Positions 1-5,524 of a stretch of 6,522 nt of DNA are shown here, in pieces. Below the pieces are notes generated by a model. It made no database searches, was not told where the DNA came from, and saw only the letters and a list, made by a program, of their open reading frames with translations. This stretch comes from an uncultured Bacilli bacterium (GTDB taxonomy: Bacteria > Bacillota_I > Bacilli_A > RF39 > UBA660). Made by a program: the position numbers and the translations under genes. The stretch lies in contig CALVJU010000133.1 in assembly GCA_944332375.1 (NCBI GenBank), positions 1 to 6,522 of the forward strand, given 5' to 3'. Position 1 is the stretch's first letter. The number at the start of each line of letters is the position of its first letter.

Positions 1-35
1 AGCAGTCATTAAGTTTTGTTCTGTTTTACTTCCTT

Positions 36-428
36 TTAATTCCATTCTCTCAATCCTTTCTTCATACAGTGCATGCATGTTCCATAAAAAAGAATTTCGT
101 AGTCGTCAATCTTTACTTGTTCTTTCTTTTCTACTTTTTGAATTAAATTCTTGATGTCTGTTGCTTCTAAATCATATAACGTTTGACATTCTCTACAACA
201 AAAATGATAGTGTTCATCTTTACGATGATCATAATGATCAACATCTTGAATGTGAATTCGTTTAATCAAAGAAGCATCTACTAAAGCATTCAGATTGCGA
301 TAAACAGTACCGAGACTAATATTTGGTATTTGTTTTTTAACTTCCCAGTAGATCATCTCTGCCGTAGGATGATTAGAACTCTGATTTACGACTTCTAAGA
401 TCGATTCTCTTTGTTTGGAATAACGCAT
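36..428 (-). CDS. perR: PerR-type Fur family peroxide-responsive repressor
   Basis: This is a 130-residue metal-dependent transcriptional repressor of the Fur superfamily. It has an N-terminal winged helix (about residues 4-65, with the recognition-helix segment SLGTVYRNL at 38-46) and a C-terminal metal-binding dimerisation domain. Aligned by eye with Bacillus subtilis PerR, all five regulatory Fe/Mn ligands are present: H20, D67, H73, H75 and D86. The structural zinc cysteines are also present as two pairs, C78/C81 and C118/C121. The Asp at the position of B. subtilis D104 favours PerR over Fur. In the family, H2O2 oxidises the iron-ligating histidines and releases DNA, derepressing peroxide defence genes. 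The protein lacks about 17 N-terminal residues found in B. subtilis PerR. The start is supported by an AGGTG ribosome binding site five bases upstream, and no longer start is evident. C77, next to C78, is an extra cysteine. Confidence 0.9.
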   Translation of the reverse strand: MRYSKQRESILEVVNQSSNHPTAEMIYWEVKKQIPNISLGTVYRNLNALVDASLIKRIHIQDVDHYDHRKDEHYHFCCRECQTLYDLEATDIKNLIQKVEKKEQVKIDDYEILFYGTCMHCMKKGLREWN

Positions 429-441
429 GTCTCACCTCACA

Positions 442-460
442 AGTAGTAATCATTACTACT
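442..460. promoter_or_regulatory. Probable PerR/Fur-type operator, perfect 9-1-9 inverted repeat
   Basis: AGTAGTAAT, one central base, then ATTACTACT: a perfect 19-bp palindrome. Its inner 15 bases have the 7-1-7 geometry of Fur-family boxes and match the B. subtilis PerR box (TTATAATNATTATAA) at 5 of 7 positions in each arm. It begins seven bases past the -10 element of the perR promoter, so a bound repressor would cover the transcription start. Autorepression by the adjacent PerR is inferred from position and symmetry. Confidence 0.75.
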
Positions 461-466
461 AAAAAC

Positions 467-495
467 AGTATATCGCACAAAAAAAAGAATGTCAA
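467..495 (-). promoter_or_regulatory. Sigma-A promoter of perR
   Basis: TTGACA (490-495) and TATACT (467-472) are separated by 17 bases. Transcription would start near 460, giving a leader of about 30 bases that contains the inverted-repeat operator and the ribosome binding site. The -35 hexamer contains the TGA stop codon of the upstream gene. Confidence 0.85.
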
Positions 496-503
496 TTCTT
501 TTT
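479..503 (-). terminator. Intrinsic terminator of the glycosyltransferase genes
   Basis: On the minus strand AAAAAGAAT, a TGAC loop and ATTCTTTTT form a perfect 9-bp stem continued by more T residues. It is A/T-rich with one G-C pair, so of moderate strength. The stop codon of the upstream gene and the -35 box of the perR promoter both fall in the loop region. Confidence 0.65.
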
Positions 504-1010
504 GGGAATTTCTTCATAAGGTAGATAATAACTTGTCATAGAGGTTAAATTTTGTTTTGATAGCCATGCTTTGATGACATCCTTTTTTAAGATATAACAG
601 ATTTTTTTATAGTGAATCAACTGATGGATTTTACAAGATAATTTTGTAAAGAAGGAATGTGCTAGGACACCATCCATCATGGTGACCATATCATACTTTT
701 TCTCTTTTAAAAATGTAAGTCCTTCTAACATATAATAAATACTATTGGTTAAAGCAGGAGATAAGATTGCGACATATTCTCCTTCGATCGCATCATAGAC
801 TTTTTCTGTTTCTTTTCTTGTTTGTAAGAAATGTTTGACACAGACAAATTTCGCATGATTTTTCGGACGTTGTTCTAAATAGACATAATGTGTCTGAAAA
901 ACATAGATGATTTCATAATCGAAATCAACTTTTTTGAGACGTTCTCTCAATTTCTTGTCAAAGTCATTGACACGTTCATCATGGCATAATACAACAATAG
1001 AAACTAACAT
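492..1010 (-). CDS. Degenerate glycosyltransferase-2-like protein, probable pseudoenzyme
   Basis: This 172-residue protein has the outline of a GtrB/dolichol-phosphate-mannose-synthase type GT2 domain. It has an N-terminal strand (MLVSIVVLCHDE), a YEIIYV strand at 32-37, an EGEYVAIL segment at 76-83, an EGL...KYDMVT segment at 96-110 and an FFTKLSCKIHQLI segment at 120-132. The usual nucleotide-binding VDDGS after the YEII strand is replaced by VFQTH, and the metal-binding DADLQ-like motif is replaced by SPALT. Donor-sugar chemistry therefore looks lost. It ends soon after the domain and lacks the C-terminal membrane helices of GtrB proteins. Its ribosome binding site AGGTG overlaps the TAG stop of the upstream glycosyltransferase (8-base gap), so the two are probably co-translated and may act together. 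The function is unknown; a regulatory or scaffolding subunit is one possibility. Confidence 0.7.
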   Translation of the reverse strand: MLVSIVVLCHDERVNDFDKKLRERLKKVDFDYEIIYVFQTHYVYLEQRPKNHAKFVCVKHFLQTRKETEKVYDAIEGEYVAILSPALTNSIYYMLEGLTFLKEKKYDMVTMMDGVLAHSFFTKLSCKIHQLIHYKKICYILKKDVIKAWLSKQNLTSMTSYYLPYEEIPKKN

Positions 1011-1018
1011 GGGATCAC

Positions 1019-1951
1019 CTATTTCATTTTTGATTTTTCTTTTTTGATAAAGGAACTCATATCTCTTTCAATTTTGGCTTTTATCAGCATATTGGAAATG
1101 GATGTAGCACGTAAGTCACGAACGACATCTTTCTTTTTTACTTCTTCCGCATAAGCTGGTATTTGATCAATTGGAAGTTTGGTTCCTTTTAAGATCAATT
1201 GATAAGAGATATAGTCAAAGAATATTTTTTTACTTGTGATATCGATATGTTCCTCTTCTATCACTCTTTTTTTCATAACGTCATATTGAAATAAGGTATC
1301 ATATACTTGATGAGTGGTAAGCGATTTCTCTTTTTCTTTATAGTACACACCAGGATAAGAAATACTAACAACAGAATTTGCTAGGAAAAGCGCTAATGGT
1401 ACAAATCCAAAGTCATACTCTCCTTTTCCCTCTTGAAACTGTAATTCTTTTTCTTTTAAATATTGCGTACGAAAAGCATATAGATAAATAGGTTCTAAAT
1501 ATTCACCATTTTTTAATGTACGAAGTGCTTGGGTTCCTGGTAATTTAGAAAAAGCGATATCAAATACACGACGTGTTACTTGATTTTCCGCATTGACAAG
1601 TTTTTGTTGATAACGGATGATATCTACACCAGGATTATCTTTTTCTGTTTCCATAAGCTGTTCTACAAAGTTTGGATCTACTTGATAAGCGTCTTCTAAA
1701 AACAAGATATATTCACCACGGGCATGTTTGAATCCAAGATTACGAAGAGATGCGATATCTTTTCCTTCTCCTGTAACAAGTAAAATCTGATTACTCAAAT
1801 AGGGAGTCATTTTCGCAATGACTTCTCCATTTTCTTTCGAACAAGTAAATAAGACTTCATAATTCGCTACCGTCTGTTTTTGAATACTTCCTAACAAATC
1901 AAGACACAATTCTGGATTCTTTTCCAGAGCAATAATGATACTTATTTTCAT
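1019..1951 (-). CDS. Family 2 glycosyltransferase
   Basis: This 310-residue protein has a GT-A fold signature: MKISIIIALE at the N-terminus, SIQKQTVANYEVLF at 22-35, and the core SLRNLGFKHARGEYILFLE at 68-86 followed by DAYQVDPNFVEQL. GT2 enzymes transfer a sugar from a nucleotide donor and act at the cytoplasmic membrane face in capsule, teichoic acid or glycolipid synthesis. The metal-binding DxD/DDD site is represented only by LEDAY (E86, D87), so catalysis is plausible but not certain. There is no obvious membrane helix; the C-terminal tail is lysine-rich, which might favour peripheral membrane contact. The start has an AAGGGG ribosome binding site six bases upstream. The next gene follows after 8 bases. 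Acceptor and donor cannot be told from sequence. Confidence 0.8.
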   Translation of the reverse strand: MKISIIIALEKNPELCLDLLGSIQKQTVANYEVLFTCSKENGEVIAKMTPYLSNQILLVTGEGKDIASLRNLGFKHARGEYILFLEDAYQVDPNFVEQLMETEKDNPGVDIIRYQQKLVNAENQVTRRVFDIAFSKLPGTQALRTLKNGEYLEPIYLYAFRTQYLKEKELQFQEGKGEYDFGFVPLALFLANSVVSISYPGVYYKEKEKSLTTHQVYDTLFQYDVMKKRVIEEEHIDITSKKIFFDYISYQLILKGTKLPIDQIPAYAEEVKKKDVVRDLRATSISNMLIKAKIERDMSSFIKKEKSKMK

Positions 1952-1973
1952 AGACTACCCCTTTTCTCTTTTT

Positions 1974-2003
1974 ATTTTAACACAACTTTCCTCAATCCGC
2001 CAA
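1974..2003 (-). promoter_or_regulatory. Possible promoter of the glycosyltransferase pair
   Basis: TAAAAT at 1974-1979 is preceded, 18 bases upstream, by TTGGCG at 1998-2003, which overlaps the 3' end of mtaB. The -10 is one mismatch from consensus and the -35 matches 4 of 6. No terminator is visible after mtaB, so read-through transcription is also possible. Confidence 0.4.
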
Positions 2004-3278
2004 GGATCCAATGAAACCATTTTCTATTTCTTGTTCTAAACGAACAGGAATGGTTTGATGAAGAAGGTCTTCTTTTCCCTTGACTTTGACAAACAAATAA
2101 TTTCCGGTATGTCCCATCAAATATCCATCTTTATAAGTCTCAACAATCACAGATAAGGTACGACCTAAGAACTGTTTACGATACTTTGATTCTAATTCGT
2201 TAGAAACTGCAATCAATCTTCTTGTTCTCTCTTTTTTTACTTTCTCATCTACTTGATGATCCATCGCATCTGCTTTGGTTCCTTTTCTTCTAGAATATGG
2301 GAACACATGAATTTTAGAAAAAGCAAACTTCTTTACGGTTTCTATTGTTTCTGTAAACTCTTTTTCTGTCTCTTCCGGGAAACCGACAATCACATCAGTT
2401 GTAATTGACATTTCTGGTCTTACCCTACGAATCTCTTTTAGTTTCTCTTCAAATTCTTTTAAGTTGTACTTGCGATTCATCAATTTTAAGATTTTATCAC
2501 TTCCGCTTTGTAATGGAATATGCATATGATCTACCAAAATAGGATTATCTTTCATTAAAGCAATCACTTCTTCGGTAATCTCATTCATCTCAATGGAAGA
2601 AATACGTAAACGTTCTAATCCTTTTAACTGTAATAACTCTTTTAATAGATCACTAAAGTGATAGTCTTTCAAATCACTACCATAGTGTCCTGTATGAATT
2701 CCAGTCAAGACAATCTCATGATGCCCATCTTGAATTAGTTCTTCTGCTTCTTTTAAAATTTCTTCTTTCTTCCTACTTCTTACTGTACCCCTTGTATAAG
2801 GAATAATACAATAACTACAGAAATTTTCACAGCCATCTTGAATCTTCACAAAAGCTCTGGTGTGATAAAAGTGCGATAATCTCATACTTTCAAATGGAAT
2901 CTGTTCTAAACTACGAATATCCATCTTTTTCTGATGGGTTTGTAAATACTCGGAAATATAGTCATAAATCTTACTTTTCCCATAATTTCCTAAGACAATA
3001 TGAACTCCATCTGTTGCTTTTATTTCTTCTTGTTCTACTTGGCTCATACATCCACAAACGACAATCACTGCTTCTGGATTTTTACGAATTGCTTGATGAA
3101 TCATCTTCATCGATTTTCTGCTTGCGGTGTTTGTCACACTGCAAGTATTAATAATCACAACATTTGCTGGTTCTTGCTCTTCTGCAAGTCGATAACCATG
3201 TTGTTGTAATTGCTCTAACATCGCATTCGATTCATAAGTATTGACCTTACAACCTAATGTATAAATACGAACTAACAT
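1992..3278 (-). CDS. mtaB: tRNA (N6-threonylcarbamoyladenosine(37)-C2)-methylthiotransferase MtaB
   Basis: This 428-residue radical SAM enzyme of the MiaB/RimO/MtaB family converts t6A37 to ms2t6A37 in ANN-decoding tRNAs. The N-terminal UPF0004 domain carries three iron-sulfur cysteines: C10 (TLGCKVN), C46 (NTCSVT) and C77 (CGCMSQ). The radical SAM CxxxCxxC motif is C150, C154 and C157 (DGCENFCSYCIIPYTRG). A C-terminal TRAM-like RNA-binding domain occupies about residues 365-428. TLGCKVN and the IPYTRG context favour MtaB over MiaB, and the length is typical of MtaB. The start is supported by an AGGGGG ribosome binding site six bases upstream. A terminator-like hairpin ends about 20 bases before the start, so its own promoter, if any, would lie in the 3' end of the upstream gene. 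Confidence 0.93.
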   Translation of the reverse strand: MLVRIYTLGCKVNTYESNAMLEQLQQHGYRLAEEQEPANVVIINTCSVTNTASRKSMKMIHQAIRKNPEAVIVVCGCMSQVEQEEIKATDGVHIVLGNYGKSKIYDYISEYLQTHQKKMDIRSLEQIPFESMRLSHFYHTRAFVKIQDGCENFCSYCIIPYTRGTVRSRKKEEILKEAEELIQDGHHEIVLTGIHTGHYGSDLKDYHFSDLLKELLQLKGLERLRISSIEMNEITEEVIALMKDNPILVDHMHIPLQSGSDKILKLMNRKYNLKEFEEKLKEIRRVRPEMSITTDVIVGFPEETEKEFTETIETVKKFAFSKIHVFPYSRRKGTKADAMDHQVDEKVKKERTRRLIAVSNELESKYRKQFLGRTLSVIVETYKDGYLMGHTGNYLFVKVKGKEDLLHQTIPVRLEQEIENGFIGSLAD

Positions 3279-3296
3279 AAAGTTCCCCCTAACTTA

Positions 3297-3320
3297 AGAA
3301 AAATAGGCCATAGACCTATT
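3297..3320 (-). terminator. Terminator-like hairpin between the membrane protein gene and mtaB
   Basis: On the minus strand AATAGGTC, a TAT triloop and GGCCTATT pair over 8 bp (one G-U), followed by a short T-rich run (TTTCTT). The TAG stop of the upstream gene lies inside the 5' arm. It would limit read-through into mtaB, acting as an attenuator or partial terminator, because only about 20 bases separate it from the mtaB start. Confidence 0.6.
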
Positions 3321-4122
3321 CTAAATTCTTTCTAAATTCTTTTAAAGAATCCAAAAATTCAATATTCTCATCGATTTGATGATCATCTTCCACCGTATGA
3401 TGTTCTTCCATTCTAGAATAAGTCATTGCTGGATTTTGTGATACTTCTTTTTCTTCACGATCAAAACGAAGTTCTTTTAATTCTGCTTTTAAATCTGGCA
3501 GTGTTTTTTTCTCTTTTTGAATCCCATATACCGGTGAGATAAATTGACTGTTATGAAATCCTGTTTTTTTCTCTTCTTTTTCCTTTTCTTGTTTCTTTTG
3601 AATCTGTTGTTCTAACACACGATTACTAATTGGTGTTTGATCATCGATATCCATTTTACTTTGATCCTGTGCTCTTGAAATCAATTCATGATAACTAATC
3701 ACAGCTTGTTCTTCTTCCTCTTTTTCAAAATCGATTTTGGTCTCATTTTCTTTGGCTTCTAAATCTTCTTGCATACGAGCAAGTAAGTTTTCAATTTCTA
3801 AAGAAGTGGTATTACCTAACGCTTCTTCTTGTTCCTCTTCGCTTTGGTTTAATTCACGAAAGTCTTCTTCTTCCTCATCTACAATTGGAACAGCAAGTTC
3901 TATTTTATCTTCTAGCTTTCTTTTTGGAGTCGATTCTGTTCTACTTGGTTTTACTTGTTTTTCTTTTGCTAGACGGTCAATATCTAACTTTGCTTCCTCC
4001 ACCTTTAATTTACGACACTCAATATAAATCACAATTCCAAAGATAAGTAAAACAAGAACAAATAAGCCAATCAAAATATAGAAAAATATCTCACTATGAA
4101 TAAAACTATTTATTACATTCAT
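3316..4122 (-). CDS. Single-pass membrane protein with long charged cytoplasmic tail, unknown function
   Basis: This 268-residue protein is not recognised as a named family. Residues about 11-34 form one strong transmembrane helix followed by a basic CRKLK stop-transfer, so the rest is probably cytoplasmic. The tail is highly charged and low in complexity: acidic stretches at 82-100 and 131-139, a Lys/Glu/Gln-rich helical or coiled-coil stretch at 170-187, and two hydrophobic islands, ISYHELISRAQ (142-152) and FISPVYGIQ (194-202). Short SPVYG-like elements in disordered linkers occur, as I recall, in Firmicutes division and envelope proteins, so an envelope or division role is only inferred. 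I chose the ATG at 4120-4122 because it has a GGAG ribosome binding site 8 bases upstream. A GTG nine bases earlier overlaps the rsmE stop and has its GGA directly adjacent, which is too close. The last codons contain an 11-bp tandem duplication. Confidence 0.8.
   Translation of the reverse strand: MNVINSFIHSEIFFYILIGLFVLVLLIFGIVIYIECRKLKVEEAKLDIDRLAKEKQVKPSRTESTPKRKLEDKIELAVPIVDEEEEDFRELNQSEEEQEEALGNTTSLEIENLLARMQEDLEAKENETKIDFEKEEEEQAVISYHELISRAQDQSKMDIDDQTPISNRVLEQQIQKKQEKEKEEKKTGFHNSQFISPVYGIQKEKKTLPDLKAELKELRFDREEKEVSQNPAMTYSRMEEHHTVEDDHQIDENIEFLDSLKEFRKNLE
3321..3342. repeat. Perfect 11-bp tandem duplication at the 3' end of the membrane protein gene
   Basis: Two adjacent copies of CTAAATTCTTT (+ strand) encode the last codons before the stop. 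Because 11 is not a multiple of three, the two copies are read in different frames, and losing one copy would shift the frame past the present stop. Confidence 0.85.
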
Positions 4123-4127
4123 ACCAA

Positions 4128-4838
4128 TCACTCCATAAACTCATAGTTCAAACAACTCAGAACAAAAAGCGGGACACTCTCCACCCTTAAGATTCGTTTC
4201 CCTAAAGAAACACTAGAAAATCCCATTCTGTTTAGTTGTTCTTCCTCACCTTGATCTAGTCCTCCCTCAGGACCAATTACTACTACAAGTGTATCACAAT
4301 TAAGGTGTGATTGCAAAAACATTTTCAATGTTTTTTGTTTTTCTCTCGTACTACACACCAATTTAACGCCCTTTTGTTCGCTTAACTGTTCCAAATGAGA
4401 AATGGTTGTAATGGATGGGATGATTGTTCTTTTTGATTGCTCACTCGCTTCTTTCACTATCCGACTCCATCGTTCTATCTTTTTAGGAAGCTTCGAAGCC
4501 TCGATCTTTACAACTCCATACTTTGCAGGATAAAAAATAAACTTTGTCGCTCCCATTTCCGTTCCCTTTTGTAAAATAAAATCTAACTTCGTCTCTTTTA
4601 AATAAGGAATACAAAGAATCATCTCTCGTTCCTTCTTTCCTACTTCTAGTGTTCTTACGATTTCAATTTTTGGAGTTGTAGAAACTTGCTTTAAGACGCA
4701 TAAATAAACACAATTTTCAAATACAACCTCAATCTCATCCAGTTCTTTTCCACGCATCACACGAAAAATGTGATAATAATCTTCTTCCTTTAAAAGGAAT
4801 GTGTTTCCTTCCCTTTTCTGGGCGAAATATCTCTGCAT
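4128..4838 (-). CDS. rsmE: 16S rRNA (uracil(1498)-N3)-methyltransferase RsmE
   Basis: This 236-residue SPOUT-class methyltransferase methylates N3 of U1498 in 16S rRNA of the 30S subunit using S-adenosylmethionine. The N-terminal PUA-like domain (about 1-70) begins MQRYFAQ and contains HIFRVMRGK at 23-31. The C-terminal trefoil-knot domain shows LDFILQKGTEMGATKF at 85-100, RIVKEASEQSKR at 126-137, the SAM-loop motif VIGPEGGLDQGEEE at 187-200 and SLGKRILRVES at 211-221. Length is normal for the family. The chosen ATG gives the standard RsmE N-terminus; an upstream in-frame ATG would add 30 residues lying across the preceding terminator. The ribosome binding site is poor (GGTGG, 4 bases away). 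The TGA stop lies six bases upstream of the preferred start of the next gene, so the two are probably co-expressed. Confidence 0.93.
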   Translation of the reverse strand: MQRYFAQKREGNTFLLKEEDYYHIFRVMRGKELDEIEVVFENCVYLCVLKQVSTTPKIEIVRTLEVGKKEREMILCIPYLKETKLDFILQKGTEMGATKFIFYPAKYGVVKIEASKLPKKIERWSRIVKEASEQSKRTIIPSITTISHLEQLSEQKGVKLVCSTREKQKTLKMFLQSHLNCDTLVVVIGPEGGLDQGEEEQLNRMGFSSVSLGKRILRVESVPLFVLSCLNYEFME

Positions 4839-4853
4839 AAAACCACCAACAAC

Positions 4854-4882
4854 ATTATACAGAAAAACAAAGAAAAAATCAC
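4854..4882 (-). promoter_or_regulatory. Possible rsmE promoter
   Basis: A perfect TATAAT at 4854-4859 lies 16 bases upstream of the rsmE ATG. At 17-base spacing the -35 position holds only GTGATT (3 of 6), which is also part of the oapA terminator stem. The start site would leave a leader of about 8-10 bases, so rsmE mRNA would be nearly leaderless. Confidence 0.4.
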
Positions 4883-4901
4883 CCCTATCTTTTCGGGTGA
4901 T
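4873..4901 (-). terminator. Intrinsic terminator at the end of oapA
   Basis: On the minus strand ATCACCC (4895-4901) pairs perfectly with GGGTGAT (4878-4884) around a 10-base loop, followed by TTTTT. The stem begins within the last codons of oapA and the TAG stop (4885-4887) lies in the loop. This separates the OLE/oapA transcript from rsmE. Confidence 0.8.
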
Positions 4902-5487
4902 AAAAAATAGAAAGGAACTTAGCAACACGGTATAAAATCATATCACTCTGGTTCAAAGCAACCCCTTTCCCAATCGCTTTCCCACCAATCGTAATTGCCG
5001 CAATCAGTCCAGTGACAAAAAGCGAAGTAAAAAAAGGATTGAAACCAAAGGTTGTTGCACAAGAACTGGCAATCAATGCCCCTGTACTACCAGATACAAC
5101 TCCACAAATATCACCAATCACATCGTTACAAAAACTACCAACCTTATCCGCATTCTTCTTAAGCAAAACCGCAATATTCGCTCCCTTTACCTTCCTAGAA
5201 CTCATCGAATGAAACGGCTTTTCATCACTCGCTGTCACCGCAACCCCAATCATATCAAACACAATTCCCAGGGCGATAAAAAGAGCAATCAATAAAATTC
5301 CAAATATTACAGGTAAATTTGGGATAAACGTCTCCGAAACAAAAGAAAAAACAAAGGAAATCAAAAACGCCATAAAAAATATTTCTATGATCCATTTTCG
5401 ATTCTTCCGACTCTTCTCTTTTCGTTTTTCTTTTCTCTTTTGATCTTCTTTCTTCAAAGAAGCTACATCATCATCTTTCCTCTTCAT
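4885..5487 (-). CDS. oapA: OapA-like membrane protein, OLE RNA partner
   Basis: This 200-residue integral membrane protein has an extremely basic N-terminus (about residues 1-31, mostly Lys/Arg with some Asp/Glu). Four hydrophobic segments follow: about 33-51, 55-86, 128-147 and 153-178. Conserved-looking hydrophilic elements are FDMIGVAVTASDEKPFHSM (77-95, after segment 2) and NDVIGDICGVVSGSTG (121-136, entering segment 3). OapA proteins, as I recall, are about this size, have four membrane spans and high pI, and are encoded directly downstream of OLE RNA, which they bind at the membrane. Homologues are often auto-annotated as CorB-like Mg2+/Co2+ transporters, and work in Bacillus halodurans links OLE/OapA to alcohol, cold and Mg2+ stress responses. 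The start chosen here has GAGG five bases upstream; an in-frame ATG 15 codons earlier would begin inside the OLE 3' end. Membership rests on topology and context, not alignment. Confidence 0.82.
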   Translation of the reverse strand: MKRKDDDVASLKKEDQKRKEKRKEKSRKNRKWIIEIFFMAFLISFVFSFVSETFIPNLPVIFGILLIALFIALGIVFDMIGVAVTASDEKPFHSMSSRKVKGANIAVLLKKNADKVGSFCNDVIGDICGVVSGSTGALIASSCATTFGFNPFFTSLFVTGLIAAITIGGKAIGKGVALNQSDMILYRVAKFLSIFYHPKR

Positions 5488-5492
5488 ATAAA

Positions 5493-5496
5493 CCTC
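5493..5496 (-). promoter_or_regulatory. Ribosome binding site of oapA
   Basis: GAGG lies five bases before the ATG at 5485-5487 and fixes this start rather than the upstream in-frame ATG near 5532. It comes directly after the U-tract that ends the OLE RNA region. Confidence 0.7.
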
Positions 5497-5498
5497 AC

Positions 5499-5524
5499 AA
5501 TAATAAAAGGAGCAAAAGCCCCTT
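5499..5524 (-). terminator. 3' hairpin of OLE RNA, terminator-like
   Basis: AAGGGGC and GCTCCTT pair over 7 bp (one G-U) around a TTTT loop, followed by TTATTATT. The U-tract is interrupted by A residues, so termination may be partial, which would let some transcription reach oapA. It marks the likely 3' end of the structured RNA. Confidence 0.6.

Noticed and set aside
1..35. Possible start (ATG at 7-9, minus strand) of a gene downstream of perR
   Set aside because: Only three codons are visible, and the nearest ribosome-binding-like sequence (AAGGAAG) is about 20 bases away, too far to support a start.
2894..4027. Plus-strand open frames opposite mtaB (2894-3151, 3000-3209) and opposite the membrane protein gene (3737-4027)
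   Set aside because: They are antisense shadows of well-supported genes; the last is a Ser-rich mirror of an acidic, repetitive coding sequence.
4839..4928. Upstream ATG extending RsmE by 30 residues
   Set aside because: The extension is Phe-rich, runs through the oapA terminator, and precedes the standard MxRYF start of RsmE proteins.
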